A stretch of 64,000 nt of DNA from Pseudomonas viridiflava (GCF_900585905.1 NZ_UTVH01000001.1:248001-312000), one strand, 5' to 3'. Shown: positions 45,634 through 56,035, numbered from the stretch's first letter. Notes: generated from the sequence alone by a model not told the origin. Program-made: numbers and translations.

Positions 45634-47184
45634 TTACAACTCCGGGGGCTTTTCCAGCTCTTGTGCCTGTGCTGTCTCAGCCTGCTGCGCATCCTTGCGC
45701 CATTGCAGGATGATCATGATCAGCGTCGGTACGCCCAGCAGGGCAGTGATCAGAAAGAAATTGTGATAGCCGTATTTCTCAACCACCACGCCTGAATATC
45801 CCCCCAGCAACCTTGGCAGCAGCAGCATGATCGAGCTGAGCAGCGCGTACTGGGTCGCCGAAAATTTGAGGTTGGTCAGGCTCGACAGGTAGGCCACGAA
45901 GGCTGACGTCGCCATGCCCGAACTGAAGTTGTCCAGCGAGATGGTCAGTATCAGCATGTTCAGGTTCGGGCCCATGTCCGCCAGCATCAGGAACAGCAGG
46001 TTGGTCGCCGCCGAACTCAGGCCGCCGATGAACAGGATGGGCATGATGCCAAAGCGCACGATCAGCAAGCCGCCCAGGCCTGCGCCCAGAAGCGTCATGA
46101 TCAGGCCGAAGATCTTGCTGACGCTGGCGATCTGGTCCTTGGTGAAGCCCTGATCGATATAGAACACGTTGGCCATCACGCCCATGACCGTATCCGACAT
46201 GCGATAGGTTGCAATAAGGCCCAGTAGCAGAAAGGCCTGCCAGCGGTAACGCAGGATGAAATCATTGATTGGCGTCAGCACCGGCGCCAGGCCGCGCCGA
46301 CCCATCGACGACAGGCACGCCACGGTGAGCAGGATATAAAGGATCGCGCGCAGGAAAGCGCGGTCTTCCAGCAGCAGGTCAGTCCAGCTGACGTCGTGAA
46401 ACAGCACGCTGGAAAAATCAGTGTTGTACAGCTGGGTAAACATCGCCGGGACCGATACCAGCAGCACGATCAGCACAAAGACCGAAGCCAGCTGGTGGGT
46501 AAAGCCATAACGCGCGGCAGACAGCTGGGTGCGCAAGGCCACGGGCGGCTCGCGCATGATCAGCGTGGTGACCAGGGCTGGCAGCATCAGCAGGCCAAAC
46601 AGCACGTAAGTGCCGGTCCAGGCCGCATGCTTGTAGGCAAATCCGGTAGAGCCAAAGCCCTCAGCGAAATACAGGGCGCCCGCCGTCGCCAGTAGCGCAG
46701 CGACACGATAGCCGGACATGTAGCTGGCAGCGAGGGCGGCCTGGCGGGTGTCGTCGGCAATTTCCAGGCGATAGGCATCAATAGCGATGTCCTGGGTGGC
46801 CGAAGAAAATGCCACCACCACGGCGATCGCGATGAGCCAGGATAAATGCCGTTGTGGATCGCAGAAACCCATGCCGATCAGGCCCAGGATCACCAGTGAC
46901 TGCGACAGCACCAGCCAGGAGCGGCGCCGACCGAGCTTGCCGAGCAGTGGCAGGCGCCATTGGTCGAGCAGCGGCGACCACACCCATTTGAACGCGTAGG
47001 CCAGGCCGATCAGGCTGGCGTAACCGATGGTTTCACGGGCGACGCCGGCTTCACGCAACCAGACCGACAGGGTAGAGAACACCAGCATGTAAGGCATGCC
47101 CGCCGCGAAGCCGAGCAATAACAGGACTAACGTCGACGGGCTGGCATAGGCGGCGAGCGCTGCGCGCCAGGTTTTACGGGGCAT
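45634..47184 (-). CDS. ampG: Muropeptide permease AmpG (MFS)
   Basis: AmpG imports GlcNAc-anhydroMurNAc peptides for cell wall recycling and so feeds AmpR/AmpC signalling. It is a major-facilitator protein with 12-14 hydrophobic segments. Diagnostic stretches are FAAGMPYMLVFSTLSVWL, YAFKWVWSPLLDQW, SSATQDIAIDAYRLE, SYMSGYRVA and SLDNFSSGMATSAFVAYLS. It has 516 residues. The hydrophilic C-terminal tail (AQQAETAQAQELEKPPEL) is encoded by the DNA block that has been copied into the array downstream. Confidence 0.93.
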   Translation of the reverse strand: MPRKTWRAALAAYASPSTLVLLLLGFAAGMPYMLVFSTLSVWLREAGVARETIGYASLIGLAYAFKWVWSPLLDQWRLPLLGKLGRRRSWLVLSQSLVILGLIGMGFCDPQRHLSWLIAIAVVVAFSSATQDIAIDAYRLEIADDTRQAALAASYMSGYRVAALLATAGALYFAEGFGSTGFAYKHAAWTGTYVLFGLLMLPALVTTLIMREPPVALRTQLSAARYGFTHQLASVFVLIVLLVSVPAMFTQLYNTDFSSVLFHDVSWTDLLLEDRAFLRAILYILLTVACLSSMGRRGLAPVLTPINDFILRYRWQAFLLLGLIATYRMSDTVMGVMANVFYIDQGFTKDQIASVSKIFGLIMTLLGAGLGGLLIVRFGIMPILFIGGLSSAATNLLFLMLADMGPNLNMLILTISLDNFSSGMATSAFVAYLSSLTNLKFSATQYALLSSIMLLLPRLLGGYSGVVVEKYGYHNFFLITALLGVPTLIMIILQWRKDAQQAETAQAQELEKPPEL

Positions 47185-47226
47185 GGGCTGGAATCTGCCT
47201 CAGGTTGCGAAAACAAAGGGCGCACT

Positions 47227-47595
47227 CTAACCGCTGTGCTCTATCGGGCGCCAGCCATGGCGCCGGATATCTATCCGATTGTTCGTCATCAGGATGCCTT
47301 CGGCACGCAACCGCGCGCGTTGCTCATCGCCCGAGGTGGTGCCGACTGCCAGGCTGATGCGGCCCCCGGCGCCAATCACCCGGTGCCAGGGCAACGAGCT
47401 GTCTTCAGGCAACTGGCTCAGGGTCCGCCCGACCCAGCGTGCGGCGCGGCCCAGGCCAGCCATTTCAGCCAGTTGGCCGTAACTCACGACTTTCCCCGCA
47501 GGTACCTGACTCAACACGATGTATAAAGCTGCACGCCTGTCCTGCGCCGGGTTCGAGTCGGGCGATGGCGAATGATGCTGCTGCGGGTCAGTCAC
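47227..47595 (-). CDS. Alkyltransferase-like protein (ATL, MGMT family)
   Basis: ATLs bind O6-alkylguanine and flag it for nucleotide excision repair. They resemble MGMT but lack its acceptor Cys. The active-site motif here is PWHRVI, with Trp where MGMT has Cys (PCHRV). GKVVSYGQLAEMAGLGRAARWVGRTL is the DNA-binding helix region. The GTG at 47595 follows AAAGGT and gives 122 residues; the frame is open 38 codons upstream, but that stretch does not look like protein. It is divergent from the DUF481 gene. Confidence 0.9.
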   Translation of the reverse strand: MTDPQQHHSPSPDSNPAQDRRAALYIVLSQVPAGKVVSYGQLAEMAGLGRAARWVGRTLSQLPEDSSLPWHRVIGAGGRISLAVGTTSGDEQRARLRAEGILMTNNRIDIRRHGWRPIEHSG

Positions 47596-47753
47596 ACATT
47601 TACCTTTATGTATAAAGTTATATACGGGTCGACAGGAACTCCGACACAAATCAGCGGTCAGTGGATGCTGTGTCCACGGCGGTCTTCGATTGCCATGACG
47701 TCGTCCCATTGGACGATGCCCGATTTTTCGCCAATTGAGCCTTGTCGTCGCTT

Positions 47754-48761
47754 ATGTTGACCAGAACCTTACTATTTCTCGCTGCTTCCGTCGCCACTAC
47801 GCCTTTGCTCGCCGACACTGTCTGGCTGAAGAACGGCGACAAGATCACCGGCAACATCAAACTCTTTGATGGCGGCAAGCTGCTCATCGAGACCACCTAC
47901 GGCGGTTCGATCCCGGTGGCCTGGAATCAGGTCAAGACCCTGGAGAGCGCCCAGCCGTTGATGGTCAAGCAGGACCAGTACACTGGCGAAGTGGCCCAGT
48001 CCCTCAAGGCTGCCGACGACGGCAAGGTTACGCTGACCGATGGTGATGCGCCCAAGACGGTCGAACTGGCCAGCATCCAGCAGATGCTCAAGCCCAAGCC
48101 AATCATCACTGATCTGGTGTGGAAGGGTAATGTCGACGTCGCCATGGACTTCCAGAAGGCCGAGAACGATACCGATGACTACAACATCGCGTTCAAGACC
48201 TCTGCGCGCCATGGCCAGTGGCGTCACAACGCCGAAGGTGACTACAACCGCGAGTCCCAGGACGACGTGGTCAGCACTGATAACTGGAGCGCCGAGTACT
48301 CCATCGACCGCTTCCTCACCGAGAAATTTTTCTGGGACGGCCGCGTCAGCTACAAGCGCGACAAGATCGAAGACCTGAGCCGCCAGCGGGTGGTGGGTAC
48401 AGGTCCCGGCTACCAGTTCTGGGATGACGAACTGGGCGCGTTCAAACTGGGCGTGCTGCTGAACCGTACCGACTACGAGTACATCACCGGGCGCAAGGAA
48501 AACTTCTATTCCGTTGCCGGCACCTGGGATTACAACCGCTACCTGATTGGCAAGAAAGTCGAATTCTTCACCAACGGCGAACTGGGCAAGCCGCTTGATT
48601 CGGTTGCCGACTACGCGCTGGATGCCGAAGCCGGCTTGCGCTACAAAGTCACCGAATGGGCATCGCTCAACCTGAAAGCCGAGAAGAACGTGATCAGCGG
48701 CTCGTCCGAAGGCGATCTGGACAAGACCCGCTACACCGCAGGTTTCGGCGTCACCTGGTAA
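47754..48761 (+). CDS. DUF481 outer-membrane beta-barrel protein (YdiY-like)
   Basis: A signal peptide (MLTRTLLFLAASVATTPLLA) is followed by a short N-terminal domain with WLKNGDKITGNIKLFDGGKLLI and a C-terminal barrel of alternating aromatic strands ending in YTAGFGVTW, with a terminal Trp as outer-membrane proteins often have. It has 335 residues. The function of the family is not known. The ATG at 47754 is preferred over a TTG four codons earlier. Confidence 0.85.
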   Translation: MLTRTLLFLAASVATTPLLADTVWLKNGDKITGNIKLFDGGKLLIETTYGGSIPVAWNQVKTLESAQPLMVKQDQYTGEVAQSLKAADDGKVTLTDGDAPKTVELASIQQMLKPKPIITDLVWKGNVDVAMDFQKAENDTDDYNIAFKTSARHGQWRHNAEGDYNRESQDDVVSTDNWSAEYSIDRFLTEKFFWDGRVSYKRDKIEDLSRQRVVGTGPGYQFWDDELGAFKLGVLLNRTDYEYITGRKENFYSVAGTWDYNRYLIGKKVEFFTNGELGKPLDSVADYALDAEAGLRYKVTEWASLNLKAEKNVISGSSEGDLDKTRYTAGFGVTW

Positions 48762-48906
48762 CCCTTCGCTACACACTCCCCGTTACACAGAGCTGCCGGA
48801 GCTGATCGTTGCCCGGCAGCCGCTCTTCTCCGCGCTTCAATTTTTACTTGTCATCGACAGCGCTGCGCGCGCTCAATTGGCTGCCCCCATTCCAAGGAGT
48901 CGCAAT

Positions 48907-49638
48907 ATGAGTGTGAAGGCTGGTCGGCAAGCCCGTGAATTGCTGCTCAAGGAATACCGCGGCGTCTTGTCCACGCACTCCAGATCCATGCCAGGTTTTC
49001 CGTTCGGCTCGTCGGTGCCATATTGCCTTGATGGGCAGGGCAGGCCGCTGATCCTGATCAGCCGCATTGCCCAGCACACCCACAATCTTGGCGCTGACCC
49101 CAAGTGCTCGCTGCTGGTGGGTGAGCGTGAGGCGCCCGATGTGCAGGCCACAGGGCGCGTTACGGTCATGGCCCAGGCGCAGAAGCTTGTCGAAGCTGAC
49201 AGCGTCGACGCGGCGGCCGAGCGTTACTACCGTTATTTTCCGGAATCGCGCAGCTATCACAGCGCCCATGATTTTGACTTCTGGGAGCTGACGCCGGTGC
49301 GCTATCGCTTCATCGGCGGCTTTGGTGCGATCCACTGGCTGGATGACATCGAGCTGGCCAATCCGTTTGCAGGTGCCGTTGAGGCTGGCATGGTCGAGCA
49401 CATGAATGCCGATCACGCCAAGGCCATCGCTCATTACGTCGAGCTTGCCGGGTTGCCTGCGCATACTGCCGCGCAACTGGCGGGCGTCGACAGCGAAGGC
49501 ATGCACCTGAGAATCGGCCAGAGCCTGCACTGGCTGGCGTTTGCCGAGCCCTGCAACACACCGAAACAAGTCCGCGAAGCCTTGGTACAGCTGGCTCACG
49601 CCGATATTTGGCCGGATAGAAATAGCCCGCAGGCTTGA
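48907..49638 (+). CDS. HugZ-family haem-degrading / pyridoxamine-oxidase-like protein
   Basis: An N-terminal split-barrel FMN-binding-like fold (LLLKEYRGVLSTHSRSMPGFPFGSSVPYCLDGQGRPLILISRIAQHTHNL) is joined to a C-terminal DUF2470 domain (VEAGMVEHMNADHAKAIAHY, VDSEGMHLRIGQ). This two-domain arrangement is that of HugZ haem oxygenases. Haem cleavage in this organism is inferred. The ATG at 48907 follows AAGGAG. It has 243 residues. Confidence 0.85.
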   Translation: MSVKAGRQARELLLKEYRGVLSTHSRSMPGFPFGSSVPYCLDGQGRPLILISRIAQHTHNLGADPKCSLLVGEREAPDVQATGRVTVMAQAQKLVEADSVDAAAERYYRYFPESRSYHSAHDFDFWELTPVRYRFIGGFGAIHWLDDIELANPFAGAVEAGMVEHMNADHAKAIAHYVELAGLPAHTAAQLAGVDSEGMHLRIGQSLHWLAFAEPCNTPKQVREALVQLAHADIWPDRNSPQA

Positions 49639-49704
49639 TTTCACGATTTAACGACGTCACCTAGGGTCTACTGCAAGGCATTCTTGCGTTGAGGAATTCA
49701 ATTG

Positions 49705-50187
49705 ATGCGCGTTTTTTTACTGCTGTTGTTGCTGTTTCCGGTGCTGGAGCTGTTTGTTCTGGTCCGTGTCGGCATGTCGCTGGGCTTTTTCCCGACTTTC
49801 CTGCTGGTGGTGGCGACGTCGCTGCTTGGCCTGTTCGTGATCCGCGTGGCCGGGTTCGCCACGGCGATGCGTGCCCGTGAAAGCCTGTCGCGCGGCGAAC
49901 TGCCAGCCCAGCAGATGCTTGAGGGTCTGATGATTGCGGTCGGCGGTGGCTTGCTGCTGCTGCCGGGCTTCATCAGCGACATCCTGGGTGTGATCTGCCT
50001 GTTGCCGGTGACCCGTCGCGTCCTGGTGAACAAGATGCGTCAGCGGGCCGAAGATCAGGCGCTGCGCCAGCGGGCGTTTGCCGAGGACATGCCCGCGAGC
50101 AATGATCCGCGCCATGAAGGCTCGATCCATGCGCCAACGCGCAAGCCGGACATCATCGAAGGCGAGTTCGAGCACCGCGACAAATAA
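49705..50187 (+). CDS. fxsA: FxsA family membrane protein
   Basis: FxsA is a small cytoplasmic-membrane protein known from F-plasmid exclusion of T7. Three or four hydrophobic segments cover residues 2-100 (VFLLLLLLFPVLELFVLV, FFPTFLLVVATSLLGLFVIR, LLPGFISDILGVICLLP), then a charged tail. It has 160 residues. Its position just before groES is conserved in pseudomonads and enterobacteria. The ATG at 49705 is preferred over a TTG one codon earlier. Confidence 0.92.
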   Translation: MRVFLLLLLLFPVLELFVLVRVGMSLGFFPTFLLVVATSLLGLFVIRVAGFATAMRARESLSRGELPAQQMLEGLMIAVGGGLLLLPGFISDILGVICLLPVTRRVLVNKMRQRAEDQALRQRAFAEDMPASNDPRHEGSIHAPTRKPDIIEGEFEHRDK

Positions 50188-50208
50188 TGCTGTCACGCGC
50201 CCTGTATA

Positions 50209-50230
50209 CGGCACCTTCGGGTGCCGTTTC
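50209..50230 (+). terminator. Rho-independent terminator after fxsA
   Basis: CGGCACC-TTCG-GGTGCCG forms a seven-pair stem with a tetraloop followed by TTTCT, 22 bases after the fxsA stop. It separates fxsA from the groESL unit. Confidence 0.75.
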
Positions 50231-50276
50231 TGCCTCTGGCGATCAGTGCCGACAGGAAAAAAATTCCACGCCCGGC

Positions 50277-50303
50277 CTTGTAATCAACTTGCCCGCCCTT
50301 ATG
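50277..50303 (+). promoter_or_regulatory. candidate sigma32 (RpoH) promoter of groESL
   Basis: CTTGTA (50277-50282) and CCCTTATG (50296-50303) with a 13-base spacer approximate the RpoH pattern CTTGAA-N13-CCCCATNT, about 140 bases before groES. No CIRCE operator is visible in the gap, which fits RpoH rather than HrcA control in gammaproteobacteria. Confidence 0.5.
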
Positions 50304-50443
50304 TATGGGTCACCGCAAGGTTTCCGGCATTTTTGCCGGACCGTATTCTGCGGTTCGCCCGTCGAACCGCAACCGGCCACGCCGGAGATTAACCCACCGG
50401 TATCGATACCGGTCGCTCAACAACTCTAATCAGGAGATCGACA

Positions 50444-50737
50444 ATGAAGCTTCGTCCTCTGCATGACCGCGTCGTAATCCGTCGCAGCGAAGAAGAATCC
50501 AAAACTGCTGGCGGTATCGTTCTGCCAGGTTCGGCTGCTGAAAAGCCAAACCGTGGCGAGATCCTCGCTGTAGGTACCGGCCGCGTGCTGGACAACGGCG
50601 AAGTACGTGCGCTGGCCGTGAAAGTGGGTGACAAAGTGGTGTTTGGCCCGTACTCCGGCAGCAACACTGTGAAAGTAGACGGCGAAGACCTGCTGGTGAT
50701 GAGCGAGAACGAAATTCTCGCGGTCGTCGAAGCCTGA
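50444..50737 (+). CDS. groES: Co-chaperonin GroES
   Basis: GroES caps the GroEL folding chamber. Signatures are [14 protein letters not shown], the mobile loop [20 protein letters not shown] and [13 protein letters not shown]. It has 97 residues. A good ribosome binding site (AGGAGATC) precedes the ATG. It lies 51 bases before groEL in the same unit. Confidence 0.98.
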   Translation: MKLRPLHDRVVIRRSEEESKTAGGIVLPGSAAEKPNRGEILAVGTGRVLDNGEVRALAVKVGDKVVFGPYSGSNTVKVDGEDLLVMSENEILAVVEA

Positions 50738-50776
50738 GTCTCCCCGCTGGTTTCCGTTACTACTCAAAGTATTTAA

Positions 50777-52435
<1,659 letters not shown>

Positions 52436-52459
52436 GCCAGCCTGACCCTCGGCTACACC

Positions 52460-52491
52460 GAAAAAACCCCGCCTGGTGCGGGGTTTTTTTT
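52460..52491 (+). terminator. Rho-independent terminator after groEL
   Basis: AAAAAACCCCGC-CTGGT-GCGGGGTTTTTTTT is a GC-rich stem with flanking A and T tracts, so it could work from both directions. It lies 25 bases after the groEL stop. Confidence 0.92.
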
Positions 52492-52514
52492 CGCCTGGAA
52501 TTTACCGTCTATCT

Positions 52515-53059
52515 GTAGGAGGGCCCGAGCAGCGCGAGGCCGCGATGGCAGTGTGTCAGAAGACCGCCATCGCGGCCTCGCGCTGCTCGGGCGCTCCTAC
52601 TGAAAAGTATTCCCAAATCACAGGTATCGGTGCGGCTACGAAAACCTGCCAACTGGCACTCAGTCTTGGCGTCTACGGCGTGACCACCCCCGCTGTTGCC
52701 TTGGCCCGGGCCTGTACAACCCAAGGTCTGTAGGAGCGCCCGAGCAGCGCGAGGCCGCGATGGCGGTGTGTCAGAAAGGCCGCCATCGCGGCCTCGCGCT
52801 GCTCGGGCGCTCATACGGGAAAGTATTCCCAAATCACAGGCATCGGTGCGGCTACGAAAACCTGCCAACTGGCACTCAGTCTTGGCGTCTACGGCGTGAC
52901 CACCCCCGCTGTTGCCTTGGCCCGGGCCTGTACAACCCAAGATCTGTAGGAGCGTCCGAGCAGCGCGAGGCCGCGATCGCGGTGTGTCAGAAAGGCCGCC
53001 ATCGCGGCCTCGCGCTGCTCGGGCGCTCCAACTGAAAAGTATTCCAAAAACCGGAGCGT
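52515..53059. repeat. Tandem array: REP doublet plus copies of the PAP2 gene 3' end
   Basis: Three REP doublets at 52515-52600, 52730-52816 and 52946-53032 (GTAGGAGCGCCCGAGCAGCGCGAGG and its inverse) recur with a 215-216-base period. Between them sits a unit ending in GCGTCTACGGCGTGACCACC (52669 and 52885), identical for 20 bases to the stop and last codons of the PAP2 gene at 53056, then diverging. The last interval lacks about 45 bases present in the other two. The array fills the 625-base gap between groEL and the PAP2 gene; I see no gene in it. Confidence 0.9.
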
Positions 53060-53791
53060 CTACGGCGTGACCACCCTTACGGCTGCCTTGGGCTCGGGCC
53101 TGTACAGCACGAAATAATACGCACCCAGGCAAATGAGCCAGCAGAAGACCGCCGTCCAGACGTTGTGGGAGAAAAAGTGCGCGCCCTGCAGCATACGGCC
53201 GATGGAGAACACTCCGCCCAGGCCGAAGGCAACGGTCAGCCCGGCCCTGGCCCAGCGCGGGCGGCGGTCGCGGAAGATGAAGAACAGCGCAAACAGGGTA
53301 AACCCTGTCGTCGCATGACCGCCCGGCCAGCATCGGCCCGGCTTGTCGGTCTGCGGCCGGGGGCTAAGCAGTTCGCTGTAGGTTTGTGTGCCGCCGAATT
53401 CGCTCAGACTCCAGGGGCATTGCACCGAGGTCAGCACTTTTAGCGGGGTGACAAAACCGGTGGACAGCGCCATTGACAGCACCAGGCAACCCAGTTCACG
53501 TCGCCATGACGCAAGGCGACCGTTGACGAACGAAGCGATGAACAAGGCCAGCGATCCCAGGCCCAGAGCAATGACCGCCTGTTTGGCACGGTCATGCAGG
53601 ATGTCTTCAAGGAAATGACTGTGGCGTCCGATGAAGTCTCCGGCGACCGGGTCATACATCATCTGCGCAATGGCCATGTCCAGCGAGGTCAGCTCAAGCA
53701 GCATCAGTGCAGCGGCGATCAGAGCGGGCAGGCCCAGGTAGACCCACAGGTTCAGAGGGCGGGAGTACACGACGGATGTTTCTTTGAGCAT
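53060..53791 (-). CDS. PAP2-family membrane phosphatase
   Basis: PAP2 enzymes dephosphorylate lipids such as undecaprenyl pyrophosphate or lipid A. There are six hydrophobic segments, and the phosphatase signature is spread over KPGRCWPGGHATTGF (Ser/Gly-His type C2 motif with the central His) and SHNVWTAVF (C3 motif with the second His). It has 243 residues from the ATG at 53791; the frame is open about 96 codons upstream but that part is not protein-like. It is divergent from colR. The substrate is unknown; an LpxE/LpxT-like role in the envelope would fit the neighbours. Confidence 0.85.
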   Translation of the reverse strand: MLKETSVVYSRPLNLWVYLGLPALIAAALMLLELTSLDMAIAQMMYDPVAGDFIGRHSHFLEDILHDRAKQAVIALGLGSLALFIASFVNGRLASWRRELGCLVLSMALSTGFVTPLKVLTSVQCPWSLSEFGGTQTYSELLSPRPQTDKPGRCWPGGHATTGFTLFALFFIFRDRRPRWARAGLTVAFGLGGVFSIGRMLQGAHFFSHNVWTAVFCWLICLGAYYFVLYRPEPKAAVRVVTP

Positions 53792-53955
53792 GGCATTCAG
53801 CGTCCGGCACCGGGGGCGAGGGCGGCAGTCTGTGGCGCCCGGCGTTGGTGCCTCGTGAAGCGCAAGTGAAAAAAATGTTGCTGAACATGTCGCTGGCTCT
53901 TGCACCACGTTCGCCTTAAGCTGCCCCAGCGTTATGGCCGACGGAGAGTGTGCAC

Positions 53956-54639
53956 ATGCGAATACTTCTTGTAGAAGACAACCGGGATATCCTGGCCAAC
54001 CTGGCCGATTATCTGGGAATGAAAGGCTACACCGTCGACTGTGCGCAGGATGGGCTTTCCGGCTTGCACCTGGCAGCAACCGAGCACTATGACCTGATCG
54101 TGCTTGACATCATGTTGCCGGGCATTGACGGCTATACGCTGTGCAAGCGCCTGCGCGAGGACGCCCGCCGCGACACGCCGGTGATCATGCTCACCGCCCG
54201 CGATCAGCTGGATGATCGTCTGCAGGGCTTTCGCTCCGGGGCCGACGATTACCTGCTCAAGCCGTTTGCGTTGTCGGAACTGGCCGCGCGAATCGAAGCG
54301 GTGCTGCGCCGCGCCCAGGGTGGCGGTCGCCGTACCTTGCAGGTCGCCGATCTGATCTACGATCTGGACACCCTCGAAGTCACCCGCGAAGGCCGCCTGC
54401 TCAAGCTCAACCCGGTTGGCCTCAAGCTGCTGGCGGTGCTGATGCAGAAGAGCCCCCACGTATTGCGTCGCGAGGTGCTGGAGGAGGCGCTATGGGGTGA
54501 CGACTGCCCGGACAGCGATAGCCTGCGCAGCCATGTGCACCAGCTGCGGCAGGTGATCGACAAGCCATTCGACAAGCCACTGCTGCAGACCGTGCATGGT
54601 GTCGGTTATCGCCTGGCCGAGGGCCGGGATGGAGTTTAA
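53956..54639 (+). CDS. colR: Response regulator ColR
   Basis: ColR is an OmpR-type regulator. The receiver domain has the acidic pair at E7/D8, the phospho-acceptor D51 (LIVLDIMLPG), the switch Thr and K of SGADDYLLKPF, and a C-terminal winged helix (SDSLRSHVHQLRQVIDKPFD...VHGVGYRL). It has 227 residues. The sequence and the downstream genes match the ColRS locus of P. putida and P. fluorescens, involved in metal tolerance, root colonisation and membrane integrity. The ATG at 53956 follows GGAGAG. It overlaps colS by 11 bases. Confidence 0.93.
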   Translation: MRILLVEDNRDILANLADYLGMKGYTVDCAQDGLSGLHLAATEHYDLIVLDIMLPGIDGYTLCKRLREDARRDTPVIMLTARDQLDDRLQGFRSGADDYLLKPFALSELAARIEAVLRRAQGGGRRTLQVADLIYDLDTLEVTREGRLLKLNPVGLKLLAVLMQKSPHVLRREVLEEALWGDDCPDSDSLRSHVHQLRQVIDKPFDKPLLQTVHGVGYRLAEGRDGV

Positions 54640-55909
54640 GCAGAGCCTCGCCCAACGCATCATCATCGCCTTTGCTCTGATGAGCGCGCTGGTGGCGGGG
54701 TCGTTCGCCATGGGTATCGTCGCCACCGTTCATCTGGTTGAGGAAAAACTGATCTCGGCGGGGCTCGGCGGCGACCTGACGCGCCTGCTGCGCATGGACA
54801 GCGTCAGCGACTGGAGTCATCGCCCCGAGCCTGATCAGCTGTTCTATTTCAGTGGAGGTCCGGGCGACTTCGACCTGCCCGGTGACCTGCGTCACCTTGA
54901 CTCGGGTTTTCACGAGGTGTTTCGTGGGCCTCTGTCCTATCACGCCATGGTCGAGGTGGTAGACGGACGTCGCTATGCGCTGCTGCAGGATCAGAGTGAT
55001 TTCGAAGAGCGTGAGCGGGTGCTGTTTGCCGTTGTGCTGGTGGGCTTTGTACTCGCCTTGGCGCTTGCGGTGTTTCTGGGCTGGGTCTTGGCGCGTCGGG
55101 TCATGGCGCCGGTGGTGCGGCTGGCGCGACAAGTGCGCCATCGTGATCAATTGCTCGGTCTGGCGCCGCCTCTGGCGCCCGATTACGCGGCGGATGAAGT
55201 GGGTGAGCTGGCAGTTGCCTTCGATGCGACGCTGGGTCGCTTGCGTCAGGCCCTTACCCGCGAGCGCATGTTTACCAGTGATGTCAGCCATGAGCTGCGC
55301 ACCCCTTTGATGGTGCTTGCCAGCTCTTGCGAACTGCTGCTGGAAAACCCTGAACTGGACGCCCGCGCGCGCGCTCAGGTCGAGCGCATCGCTCGCGCGT
55401 GCGCTGAAATGCGCGATCTGGTGCAGACGTTCCTGATGCTGGCGCGCACCCAGCGCGAAGACGCGACCATGAGCTCCAAGGTGTCACTGGAAAGTGTCGC
55501 CCAGGACCTGATTGCGCTATGGCGCGCGCCAATAGAGAGCAAAGGCCTGCAACTGACGGTGTGTTCTGAAGCATCAGGCGCGTCATCCGACGCGCTTTTT
55601 AACTCGACATTTCTTCACGCGGTCATGGGCAATCTGCTGCGCAATGCCTTGCATTACACCGATGACGGGTTCATCACCCTGACCCTGCAGGACGACGGCT
55701 TCCGTGTCGAGGACAGCGGCGTGGGTATCCCTGAAGAGAAGCGCGAAGCCATGTTCCAGCCCTTTGTGCGCGGCAACGAGCAGCGAGGGGAAGGCCTGGG
55801 TCTGGGCCTGTCGCTGGTCCAGCGCATCTGTGAAAACCAGGGCTGGCGCGTCGACCTCAGTCCCATGGAGCCAAACGGCTGCCGCTTCAGCGTTACCCTC
55901 AAGCCCTGA
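54629..55909 (+). CDS. colS: Sensor histidine kinase ColS
   Basis: ColS senses excess Fe(III) and Zn in P. putida through periplasmic acidic residues. The same residues appear here at the same positions: H35 and E38 (HLVEE), E96 (FHEVF), E126 and E129 (FEERE), the ExxE motif. There are two transmembrane helices (about 11-33 and 131-153), HAMP, an H-box with H221 (DVSHELRTPL), N-box NLLRNALHYT, and G-boxes VEDSGVGIPEE and GLGLGLSLV. It has 426 residues. The ATG at 54629 lies inside the end of colR. Confidence 0.93.
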   Translation: MEFKQSLAQRIIIAFALMSALVAGSFAMGIVATVHLVEEKLISAGLGGDLTRLLRMDSVSDWSHRPEPDQLFYFSGGPGDFDLPGDLRHLDSGFHEVFRGPLSYHAMVEVVDGRRYALLQDQSDFEERERVLFAVVLVGFVLALALAVFLGWVLARRVMAPVVRLARQVRHRDQLLGLAPPLAPDYAADEVGELAVAFDATLGRLRQALTRERMFTSDVSHELRTPLMVLASSCELLLENPELDARARAQVERIARACAEMRDLVQTFLMLARTQREDATMSSKVSLESVAQDLIALWRAPIESKGLQLTVCSEASGASSDALFNSTFLHAVMGNLLRNALHYTDDGFITLTLQDDGFRVEDSGVGIPEEKREAMFQPFVRGNEQRGEGLGLGLSLVQRICENQGWRVDLSPMEPNGCRFSVTLKP

Positions 55910-56013
55910 CCTACTCTCCCTTTTCCCGGCGCGCTGGCCGCTGCTGCGGCCTTGCGCGCGTCCTGTTTGGCGAAGATAGGCACATTGGGCTGGCAATCGC
56001 TGACGCATGCAGT

Positions 56014-56035
56014 AACATTTGCAACATTTTTTTCA
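56014..56035 (+). promoter_or_regulatory. possible ColR site before the methyltransferase gene
   Basis: Two AACATTT repeats (56014-56020, 56023-56029) run into a T tract ending in TTTCAC, about 70 bases before the gene. ColR of P. putida is reported to bind sites with a T tract and a TTTTTCAC-like end; I quote that from memory, so the match needs testing. Confidence 0.3.

Noticed and set aside
45090..45766. Three overlapping open frames of about 200-290 codons with internal repeats
   Set aside because: The repeats in their translations are the REP doublets and copied ampG ends; none has a convincing start or domain.
52509..53333. Minus-strand 274-codon repetitive open frame
   Set aside because: It runs through the REP array and into the wrong frame of the PAP2 gene.
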